DNA of 12,281 bases, taken from assembly GCA_002476625.1 (NCBI GenBank), contig DLLC01000058.1, positions 1-12,281 of the forward strand. The letters run 5' to 3'. The translations under genes were made by a program, and so were the position numbers. The notes under the pieces are model-generated. The model was given only the letters and a program-made list of their open reading frames with translations. It was not told where the DNA came from and made no database searches. Shown here in pieces: positions 7,520-12,281 of the stretch (within the stretch, counting starts at the first letter, position 1; every line of letters begins with the position of its first letter). The stretch comes from Porphyromonadaceae bacterium UBA7572. GTDB taxonomy: Bacteria > Bacteroidota > Bacteroidia > Bacteroidales > Muribaculaceae.

Positions 7520-8498
7520 TGTGAGTAAACATACGCCACACCTGGGCACTGCGATATACGGTCTCACAGCCACGGGGCACGTGAAGCTCTATGCGGGCGG
7601 CATCATCGCGTGTGAAGATGCTCCCCGTCTGCGGTGGTGTGGTGGCATGGGAATCGATACGCATCAGCCGGGTGCCATTGAATGCGTAGCTGTATATAGC
7701 CTTCATATTTTTCGACCAAGTGATACGCTGAATGCCGCTATTCTCAAATGCATACGAAAGGATGGAGTGAACTCCGGCAGAAAGCGTGATTTCCGCAAGA
7801 CTGTCGCAGCCCGCAAAGCAATACCCCGGTATCTCCTCCACACGGTGCCCCGGTATCACCACCTTCTTCAGCGACTTACAATTGCGGAACACGCCTTGCC
7901 CCAGCGCCTCCACACTCTTTGGCACCACAAACTCCACAAGTCCACTCTGGTCGAAGGCATAATCATCAATCAGCTTTACCGACGATGGCAGTCTAACGCC
8001 CTTAAGCGAACTGCACCACCGAAACGCCGCCTGCTCAATAAACGTGGTTTTGCCATGGAAAGTGACCTTCTCTAAATTAGTACAACCAGAAAAGCACCGG
8101 GCCGGAATGGTGCGAATATCACGGTGTGGCAGATCGACCGACGTCATACTGCCATTTTGAAACGCGCCTTCGGCAAATCCAGTGATATGAAAGCGGTCGA
8201 AGCCCACAGTAATGTCATCAGGAATGTGAAGCGCGCCCTCTGGCTGCTTATCGATGCTCCACACAATAGCCTCGCTCAACTGACGCACCATGCTCGACGA
8301 CACATTCTTATACATCAGTCCATCGCTATGAAACCAGCCAGGCCTGCCAGGCACCCAAGTGCCTTTACCAGAAAGGAAGTCCGATACACCGCCAGCCACC
8401 GCAGCCACCACATCCTCATCAATATTTTGCGCCACTGCGCCGCCTGGCATCAAAGCCAAAGCCACCGCAGCCACCACCGCATATTTTCTTATCCTCAT
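7503..8498 (-). CDS. Exported BspA-like leucine-rich-repeat (LRR_5) protein
   Basis: A 331-aa exported protein. The signal peptide covers about 1-23 (basic MRIRK, hydrophobic core, cleavage likely after GGAVA). Residues 24-95 form a non-repeat N-terminal region. From about 98 to 285 there are roughly eight repeats of about 23 residues of the BspA/LRR_5 type, seen as recurring CF-x-GC-x-L, YAF and VxLP or VVIP elements. The C-terminal cap (about 286-331) contains TTPPQ, an ELHVPRG strand and VWRMF, as is usual in this family. Such proteins are typically surface or periplasmic binding modules; the partner is unknown. I see no type IX sorting domain or lipobox, so periplasmic location is as likely as surface. 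AGGAT about 6 bases before the ATG is one of the few Shine-Dalgarno-like sites here. Its 3' end overlaps that of the oxidoreductase by 17 bp, tail to tail. Confidence 0.88.
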   Translation of the reverse strand: MRIRKYAVVAAVALALMPGGAVAQNIDEDVVAAVAGGVSDFLSGKGTWVPGRPGWFHSDGLMYKNVSSSMVRQLSEAIVWSIDKQPEGALHIPDDITVGFDRFHITGFAEGAFQNGSMTSVDLPHRDIRTIPARCFSGCTNLEKVTFHGKTTFIEQAAFRWCSSLKGVRLPSSVKLIDDYAFDQSGLVEFVVPKSVEALGQGVFRNCKSLKKVVIPGHRVEEIPGYCFAGCDSLAEITLSAGVHSILSYAFENSGIQRITWSKNMKAIYSYAFNGTRLMRIDSHATTPPQTGSIFTRDDAARIELHVPRGCETVYRSAQVWRMFTHIIADL

Positions 8499-8525
8499 AT
8501 CATCCTATTAAAAAATTCATCACCA

Positions 8526-8533
8526 CAAATATA
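8526..8533 (-). promoter_or_regulatory. -7 box for the LRR protein gene
   Basis: Minus-strand TATATTTG, a perfect TAnnTTTG, 27 bp upstream of the ATG at 8498. The -33 region has only a TTTC-like sequence about 22 bp away. The predicted leader is about 20 nt and contains the AGGAT ribosome-binding site. Confidence 0.55.
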
Positions 8534-8575
8534 GCAATTTTTTCCCATACCCACCGAAAAGCCCATCCTCCCCAC

Positions 8576-8610
8576 CCACCATCCCTAATAATATGCCAGC
8601 CACCATCCCT
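8576..8610 (+). repeat. Short direct repeat CCACCATCCCT (two copies)
   Basis: The 11-mer CCACCATCCCT occurs at 8576-8586 and again at 8600-8610, a spacing of 24 bp, in the gap between the LRR gene promoter and the ATPase control region. No function is apparent; it may be a small duplication. Confidence 0.5.
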
Positions 8611-8641
8611 GCAAGCCTATCAGACGTACAGAGTATGAGCA

Positions 8642-8655
8642 CTTCAAACTTGAAG
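8642..8655. repeat. 14-bp inverted repeat upstream of the ATPase gene
   Basis: CTTCAA, two bases (AC), TTGAAG: a perfect 6+6 dyad about 60 bp upstream of the ATPase -7 box. It differs in sequence from the dyads nearer the gene. It could be a regulator site or chance. Confidence 0.4.
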
Positions 8656-8690
8656 AATTACAATCATACAAGTAATTTTTTGTGATGTAG

Positions 8691-8705
8691 CTGATTATTA
8701 ATCAG
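8691..8705. promoter_or_regulatory. Palindrome over the -33 region of the ATPase promoter
   Basis: CTGATTA-T-TAATCAG is a perfect 15-bp palindrome. It occupies the place where the -33 box would be for the -7 box at 8716, and no TTTG is found at the right distance. A bound regulator here could replace or block the -33 contact. That role is inferred from position only. Confidence 0.45.
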
Positions 8706-8715
8706 ATATATTTTT

Positions 8716-8723
8716 TATCTTTG
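8716..8723 (+). promoter_or_regulatory. -7 box of the ATPase gene
   Basis: TATCTTTG is a perfect TAnnTTTG. Transcription is expected to begin near 8730, which would place the 26-bp palindrome at the very 5' end of the transcript. The nearest upstream TTTG is 33 bp away, so the promoter looks weak or activator-dependent. Confidence 0.6.
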
Positions 8724-8781
8724 CATTGAGATGTTTTTACTCAATGCATTGAGTAAAAATTCTCAATACCCTGAGTAAAAA
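8724..8781. promoter_or_regulatory. Operator-like cluster of CATTGAG half-sites with a perfect 26-bp palindrome
   Basis: The core at 8734-8759 is a perfect 26-bp palindrome, TTTTTACTCAATG followed directly by its reverse complement. Around it the half-site recurs in alternating orientation: CATTGAG at 8724-8730, TTCTCAAT at 8760-8767 and CCTGAGTAAAAA at 8769-8780. Neighbouring arms can therefore pair in several ways, either as protein sites on DNA or as competing RNA hairpins in the leader. The cluster starts directly after the -7 box and ends 9 bp before the ATG at 8790, so it is well placed to repress transcription or translation of the ATPase gene. No regulator gene is visible in the window. 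Confidence 0.65.
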
Positions 8782-8789
8782 GTATAGCA

Positions 8790-9974
8790 ATGTATAAAAG
8801 AGCGGAATATCAGACAATTAAGAGCCGTATTGAAGAGCAGAGAAAGTTCATTCAAGTGGTGATGGGTGCCCGTCAGATAGGAAAATCCACGGTGGTAAAG
8901 CAGGTGTTGCAAGATTTGAATATCCCCTATCAATTGTTTTCAGCCGATAATGTGCCGACCACTAAAAGTTCATGGATCTCCGACTGCTGGGCCGCCGTAC
9001 GCAGCTTGAAGGAGAGCAAAGGCTGGAGGAGCATAATCCTGGTGATTGACGAGATTCAGAAGATTTCCAACTGGAGCGAAGTGGTGAAAAAGGAATGGGA
9101 CAGCGACACATTCCATGACCGTGATATCAAAGTGCTGCTATTGGGCAGTAGTCGTGTGCTACTGGAAAAGGGACTATCAGAATCGCTGGCCGGCAGGTTT
9201 GAGGAGATACGAATGAGCCATTGGAGCTACCCAGAGATGAGGGACTGCTTCGGCTTCTCACTTGACCAATACCTCTACTATGGCGGCTATCCTGGCGCGG
9301 CCTCTTTGATTAAAGACGACGACCGCTTCAGCCAATACATCCAGTCGGCCATCATTGAGGCAACCATCAACAAAGACATACTGATGGACACACCGATTGG
9401 CAAACCAGCCCTACTTCGTCAGGCTTTCGAGCTGGGCGCAGCCTATTCGGGAGAATTGCTTTCGCTGAACAAAATGTTAGGCTCGCTTCAAGACGCAGGC
9501 AACACGGCGACTTTGGCAGGATACATCAACCTACTGGACGAAAGCGGATTACTATGCGGTTTACAAAAGTTCAGCATAGACATGGCGAGGCGCAGAGCAA
9601 GTATACCAAAGTTGCAAGTCTATAACAATGCCTTGAAAAAGGTTTACTGTCCGTTTTCGTTTGAACAAGCTATTCTCGACCGTAAATCTTGGGGCAGGAC
9701 ATTTGAGTCGGGTATCGGCGCTTATTTGGTAAGTCAATCGTTCATCCATCGGTTCGAGGTGCTCTATTGGCGCGAGAAAGAGATGGAGGTGGATTTCGTC
9801 TTACGAAAAAATGGTTCAGTTGTGGCAATAAAAATAAAGAGTAATGGCGAGAAGCGTACTGATGGGCTGGACAAGTTCCGTCAAATGTTTAACCCACAGG
9901 CTGCATTTATTGTAGGAGATGGTGGCATCAGTGCCGAAGATTTTCTCTCCATGGATTTGAGAAAATTGTTTTGA
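8790..9974 (+). CDS. AAA ATPase with DUF4143 C-terminal domain
   Basis: A stand-alone 394-aa P-loop ATPase, full length for the family common in Bacteroidales; its cellular role is not established. The Walker A motif GARQIGKST is at 26-34, Walker B IILVIDE at 82-88, and a sensor-type LLLGSS strand precedes SESLAGRFEE, whose Arg is a likely arginine finger. HWSYPEM, YLYYGGYPGA and a helical stretch lead into DUF4143. The C-terminus resembles a PD-(D/E)xK nuclease fold: EVDFVL (Asp335) followed by AIKIKS (346-351). Most relatives I know read EVKS or IEVKS there, so Lys348 replaces the usual acid, which predicts loss of any metal-dependent nuclease activity. No Shine-Dalgarno sequence precedes the ATG. 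A palindromic cluster lies directly upstream. No partner gene is adjacent; defence or toxin-antitoxin roles have no support from context. Confidence 0.9.
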   Translation: MYKRAEYQTIKSRIEEQRKFIQVVMGARQIGKSTVVKQVLQDLNIPYQLFSADNVPTTKSSWISDCWAAVRSLKESKGWRSIILVIDEIQKISNWSEVVKKEWDSDTFHDRDIKVLLLGSSRVLLEKGLSESLAGRFEEIRMSHWSYPEMRDCFGFSLDQYLYYGGYPGAASLIKDDDRFSQYIQSAIIEATINKDILMDTPIGKPALLRQAFELGAAYSGELLSLNKMLGSLQDAGNTATLAGYINLLDESGLLCGLQKFSIDMARRRASIPKLQVYNNALKKVYCPFSFEQAILDRKSWGRTFESGIGAYLVSQSFIHRFEVLYWREKEMEVDFVLRKNGSVVAIKIKSNGEKRTDGLDKFRQMFNPQAAFIVGDGGISAEDFLSMDLRKLF

Positions 9975-10189
9975 ATATTTAATATAGTAAACACCTCACC
10001 CGATAAAGTAGGGGAATATAGCTCAACCCTACATCACCAACAGAGCCATCCCATGGCTTATCAAGTGAGCCATATATCATCAGAGAGAGAGCTGCGCGAC
10101 CAACATGATGCCACACAAAACAAAAAACAAATTCGGAAAACTCGTGTCATTCGTGGTTTTTCATAAGCACTTGCCCTATGCATAAAGGC
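9975..10189. other. Intergenic region with two hairpins and a possible intergenic repeat
   Basis: No reading frame is supported here. There are two dyads downstream of the ATPase gene: GTAGGG (10008-10013) with CCCTAC (10027-10032), and AGCCAT-CCC-ATGGCT at 10044-10058. Neither is followed by a T-tract on the plus strand. At 10141-10155 CTCGTGTCATTCGTGG resembles a short motif I recall as scattered between genes in Bacteroides-type genomes; I cannot verify that here. Confidence 0.4.
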
Positions 10190-10221
10190 AAAAAAAGACC
10201 CGACTGAAAATCAGTCGAGCC
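10190..10221 (-). terminator. Intrinsic terminator of the tRNA-Val gene
   Basis: On the minus strand an 11-bp stem (two G-U pairs; core CGACTGA/TCAGTCG at 10201-10217) with a three-base loop is followed, after the stem, by a run of seven T at 10190-10196. It begins about 10 bases after the 3' end of the tRNA. The opposite strand lacks the T-run, so termination is one-directional. Confidence 0.85.
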
Positions 10222-10231
10222 TCTCATTTTG

Positions 10232-10306
10232 TGGGCGTTGACGGATTCGAACCGCCGACCCTCTGCTTGTAAGGCAGATGCTCTGAACCAGCTGAGCTAA
10301 ACGCCC
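10232..10306 (-). tRNA. tRNA-Val (anticodon UAC)
   Basis: Read on the minus strand, the 7-bp acceptor stem GGGCGTT/AACGCCC, D stem GCTC/GAGC, anticodon stem TCTGC/GCAGA with loop CTTACAA, and T arm GGCGG-TTCGAAT-CCGTC form a complete cloverleaf. The anticodon is TAC, reading GUA and other valine codons. The discriminator base is A at 10232. CCA is not encoded and must be added after transcription. Confidence 0.96.
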
Positions 10307-10325
10307 TTGTCGCTTAATTGCGATG

Positions 10326-10356
10326 CAAAGGTACGGCTTTTTTTTGAAACCGCAAA
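10326..10356 (-). promoter_or_regulatory. Consensus promoter of the tRNA-Val gene
   Basis: On the minus strand TTTG (10353-10356), 19 bp, TACCTTTG (10326-10333): an exact match to the Bacteroidetes consensus. It lies 20 bp upstream of the mature tRNA 5' end, so only a short 5' leader has to be removed. Confidence 0.8.
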
Positions 10357-10371
10357 TAATTTCGCATCTTT

Positions 10372-10402
10372 TTTGAAAAAAAGCATTTTATCACTATCTT
10401 TG
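10372..10402 (+). promoter_or_regulatory. Consensus promoter of purB
   Basis: TTTG (10372-10375), 19 bp, TATCTTTG (10395-10402), an exact consensus match. It lies back to back with the tRNA promoter, with the two -33 boxes 15 bp apart. Transcription should start near 10409, leaving a leader of about 100 nt before purB. Confidence 0.8.
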
Positions 10403-10508
10403 CATTAGCAAATTATGAAATATCCACACATTATTTATTAAAGGTGAAAACTGGCAAGAAAATAATGCGGCGGATAAATTAATTACACATTTATTTTTCA
10501 TTTAGACT
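10403..10508 (+). other. purB leader with a possible 8-codon upstream ORF
   Basis: The AT-rich leader contains an ATG at 10415 followed by seven codons and TAA (10415-10441, MKYPHIIY), only a few bases from the predicted transcript start. I recognise no known purine riboswitch or PurR-type operator. No Shine-Dalgarno sequence precedes the purB ATG. Translation of the short ORF is unproven. Confidence 0.3.
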
Positions 10509-11852
10509 ATGAGTTTGAGTCCCCTTACCGCCGTTTCGCCTATCGACGGCCGCTATCACAGCAAAACAGAACCTCTGTCACCTTATTTCTCGGAGTATGC
10601 GCTCATTCGCTACCGCGTGAACGTGGAGGTGGAATACTTTATCGCGCTATGCGAGCTTCCTTTGCCACAGCTCGAGGGAGTGACCTCCGACATAAAGGAG
10701 CGCCTGCGCGACATCTACCGCAATTTCAGCATAGCCGACGCACAGCGTGTAAAAGACATTGAAAGCATCACCAACCACGACGTGAAGGCGGTGGAATACT
10801 TTCTGAAAGAGCAATTCGACACGCTCGGGATGGACAGATACAAGGAATTTATCCACTTCGGGCTCACCTCGCAGGACATCAACAACACCTCGATGCCCAT
10901 GGCGGTGAAAGATGCCACACACCATGTGCTCATCCCCATGCTCGAGGAAGTGATCGCATGGCTCAACAAGCATGCCACCGAATGGTACGACATTCCCATG
11001 CTTGCCAAAACTCACGGGCAGCCTGCCTCACCCACACGCCTCGGAAAAGAAATCAAGGTGTTTGCCTACCGCCTGGAAGAACAGCTGAAGCAACTGAAGG
11101 CGGTGCCCATCAGCGGAAAGTTCGGCGGCGCCACCGGCAATTTCAACGCCCACCTCATCGCTTTTCCAGGCTACGACTGGCGCGCATTCGGCAACAAGTT
11201 TCTTGCCGAGCACCTGGGAATAGAGCGCGAGCAGTGGACCACCCAAATCTCCAACTACGACAATTTAGGCGCACTGCTCGACGCTATGAAGCGCATCAAC
11301 ACCATCATCATCGACATGGACCGCGACTTCTGGATGTATATCTCCATGAACTACTTCAAACAGAAAATCAAGGCTGGCGAAGTGGGGTCGAGCGCAATGC
11401 CACACAAGGTGAACCCCATCGACTTTGAAAACAGCGAGGGCAACATGGGCATCGCCAACAGCATTCTCCAGTTCCTTAGCATGAAGCTGCCTGTGTCACG
11501 CCTCCAGCGCGACCTCACCGACTCTACGGTGCTGCGCAACGTGGGTGTGCCTATCGGACACATGATGATAGCCTTGGCCAGCACGCTGAAGGGACTGGGC
11601 AAACTCATCCTCAATACCGAGGCCATCAACGCCGACCTTGACAGCATGTGGAGCGTGGTGGCCGAAGCCATGCAGACCATACTTCGCCGCGAGGGCTACC
11701 CTAAGCCCTACGAGACACTGAAGGCGCTCACCCGCACCAACGAGATTGTGGACGCAAAGCGCATAGCCGAATTTGTGGACACTCTCAATGTGAGCGAGGC
11801 TGTGAAGGACGAGTTGCGCAACATCACCCCACACAGCTACACCGGATATTAA
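10509..11852 (+). CDS. purB: Adenylosuccinate lyase
   Basis: Cytoplasmic enzyme of purine synthesis. It releases fumarate from SAICAR to give AICAR, and from adenylosuccinate to give AMP; the active form is a homotetramer in this superfamily. At 447 aa it has the length of the E. coli-type PurB. The superfamily signature GSSAMPHKVNPIDFEN includes Ser294-Ser295 in the flexible loop; Ser295 matches the catalytic base of the E. coli enzyme as I recall it. His169 in KTHGQPASPT corresponds to the general acid (E. coli His171), and TSQDINNT (about 122-129) supplies another conserved substrate-binding segment. No key residue is missing. The gene has its own consensus promoter and is followed after 239 bp by a separately promoted gene on the same strand. 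No other pur genes are in the window, as expected where the pathway genes are scattered. Confidence 0.98.
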   Translation: MSLSPLTAVSPIDGRYHSKTEPLSPYFSEYALIRYRVNVEVEYFIALCELPLPQLEGVTSDIKERLRDIYRNFSIADAQRVKDIESITNHDVKAVEYFLKEQFDTLGMDRYKEFIHFGLTSQDINNTSMPMAVKDATHHVLIPMLEEVIAWLNKHATEWYDIPMLAKTHGQPASPTRLGKEIKVFAYRLEEQLKQLKAVPISGKFGGATGNFNAHLIAFPGYDWRAFGNKFLAEHLGIEREQWTTQISNYDNLGALLDAMKRINTIIIDMDRDFWMYISMNYFKQKIKAGEVGSSAMPHKVNPIDFENSEGNMGIANSILQFLSMKLPVSRLQRDLTDSTVLRNVGVPIGHMMIALASTLKGLGKLILNTEAINADLDSMWSVVAEAMQTILRREGYPKPYETLKALTRTNEIVDAKRIAEFVDTLNVSEAVKDELRNITPHSYTGY

Positions 11853-11955
11853 ACAGAAAGCGCGCAAGCAAAGATGTGGCATATATTAGGCGCCTACTAC
11901 CACACATAACGCATAAAAAACTGGGTGCGAGACACCATATATGAAATTTTTTCTA
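11853..11955. other. Intergenic region downstream of purB
   Basis: It contains the 10-bp palindrome TAGGCGCCTA (11887-11896) nested between TGTGG (11875-11879) and CCACA (11900-11904). This could form a bulged hairpin, but no T-run follows, so I do not call a terminator. Otherwise I see nothing. Confidence 0.4.
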
Positions 11956-11963
11956 TATCTTTG
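11956..11963 (+). promoter_or_regulatory. -7 box for the gene starting at 12092
   Basis: TATCTTTG is a perfect -7 element; no TTTG occurs 19-21 bp upstream. It predicts a start near 11970 and a leader of about 120 nt. Confidence 0.55.
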
Positions 11964-11980
11964 CCGTGCATATTTATACA

Positions 11981-12048
11981 CACAGCTTATGGCTGTGGTC
12001 AGTTTTCTACAATTATAATAACAAGTATAACGACAAGGCCGAGAGGCC
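11981..12048 (+). other. Structured 5' leader with two hairpins
   Basis: CACAGC-TTATG-GCTGTG (11981-11997) is a perfect 6-bp stem about 10 nt after the predicted transcript start. GGCC-GAGA-GGCC (12037-12048) is a 4-bp GC stem with a GNRA-type tetraloop, 43 bases before the ATG at 12092. Neither has a terminator T-run. They may modulate expression or mRNA stability; no known leader family is recognised. Confidence 0.4.
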
Positions 12049-12091
12049 AAAAAATAAAATTTCAATACTTATACCAAATTCCGTAACGACG

Positions 12092-12281
12092 ATGGAAGAG
12101 AATTTAGAGAAAAAGCCAAAGCGCCCACGTATCAGTAGCGCTGTGCCAGCAATTGAGGAGAACGAATCCTCTCGCTATGAAAATGCAAGCCAAGATGGCC
12201 AAGTTCAAGGAGGGTACAACAACAACGATTATCAGCAGCAGGGCGGTTACCAGCAGCAAGGTGGTTACCGTCAGCAACAGG
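12092..12281 (+). CDS. N-terminus of a Q/G/Y-rich protein, probably an RluB-type rRNA pseudouridine synthase; cut by window end
   Basis: 63 codons are visible, starting MEENLEKKPKRPRISS and continuing into a disordered, low-complexity stretch with GGYNNN, then QQQGGY units. No catalytic domain falls within the window. The assignment rests on context: in Bacteroidales, as I recall, purB is followed by a 23S rRNA pseudouridine synthase (RluB type) that has a long basic, G/Y/N/Q-rich N-terminal extension, and then by asnS. The early basic patch (KKPKRPR) fits RNA binding. Other Bacteroidales RNA-binding proteins with low-complexity N-termini, such as Rho, remain possible. The start is the first ATG of the frame and has no Shine-Dalgarno sequence. 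Confidence 0.6.
   Translation, partial: MEENLEKKPKRPRISSAVPAIEENESSRYENASQDGQVQGGYNNNDYQQQGGYQQQGGYRQQQ
12233..12281 (+). repeat. 18-bp coding tandem repeat (QQQGGY units)
   Basis: Units at 12233-12250 and 12251-12268 each encode QQQGGY and differ at two third-codon positions (CAG/CAA, GGC/GGT). A third, diverged unit (RQQQ...) begins at 12269 and runs off the window. The synonymous differences suggest the array is old or under selection for the peptide. Confidence 0.75.

Noticed and set aside
7521..8534. Two plus-strand frames opposite the LRR protein
   Set aside because: The minus-strand frame has a signal peptide, regular repeats and a family-typical C-terminal cap; these two do not.
8724..8781. 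CRISPR-like or terminator interpretation of the CATTGAG cluster
   Set aside because: The units are short, alternate in orientation and have no uniform spacers, so this is not CRISPR. It sits after a promoter and before an ATG and is AT-rich, so termination is unlikely.
8499..10231. Mobile element or defence island around the ATPase
   Set aside because: No transposase, integrase, terminal inverted repeats or target-site duplication is visible, and no companion defence gene is adjacent.
11875..11904. Terminator of purB around TAGGCGCCTA
   Set aside because: The dyad is real, but the outer stem is weak and no T-run follows.

Overview
The window looks like the chromosome of a Bacteroidales bacterium, probably from the Prevotella/Muribaculaceae/Bacteroides neighbourhood. 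The main evidence is its promoters. Three sites match the Bacteroidetes primary-sigma consensus exactly (TTTG, 19 bp, TAnnTTTG), and four more have a perfect TAnnTTTG -7 box without a convincing -33 box. Most starts lack a Shine-Dalgarno sequence. The gene families fit as well: BspA-like leucine-rich repeats, large multidomain M6 and S8 secreted proteases, a DUF4143 ATPase, and purB followed by a protein with a Q/G/Y-rich N-terminus.

Positions 1-6262 hold two large exported proteases on the minus strand: a multidomain M6-type metalloprotease (2639-6262) and, downstream, a subtilisin-like S8 serine protease (from 2328, running off the left edge). Their catalytic domains are unrelated. After the catalytic parts, however, both carry the same roughly 80-residue module, recognisable by C-x(5)-DGRT, DQSNW and a VG...GTL ending at matched spacing. 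The pair probably works on proteins or peptides outside the cell or in the periplasm. Each gene has its own promoter.

Positions 6524-8498 hold a plus-strand Gfo/Idh/MocA-type oxidoreductase, with the catalytic residue pattern of dihydrodiol dehydrogenases. It meets a convergent minus-strand exported BspA-like leucine-rich-repeat protein, and their 3' ends overlap by 17 bp.

Positions 8499-10231 centre on a stand-alone AAA ATPase with a DUF4143/nuclease-like C-terminus. Its control region is unusually dense in dyad symmetry: a 15-bp palindrome where the -33 box should be, a -7 box, then a perfect 26-bp palindrome and further copies of the same half-site in the predicted leader. In its C-terminal PD-(D/E)xK-like motif, Lys replaces the usual Glu. 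This gene and its operator-like region are the best candidates for undescribed biology in the window.

Positions 10190-12281 are housekeeping. A tRNA-Val(UAC) gene with its own promoter and terminator reads leftward. purB (adenylosuccinate lyase, purine synthesis) reads rightward from a back-to-back promoter. Next comes the start of a gene with QQQGGY tandem repeats, which I take from context to be the N-terminal extension of a Bacteroidales RluB-type pseudouridine synthase; its leader contains two hairpins. I saw no insertion sequence, phage gene, CRISPR array or rRNA.
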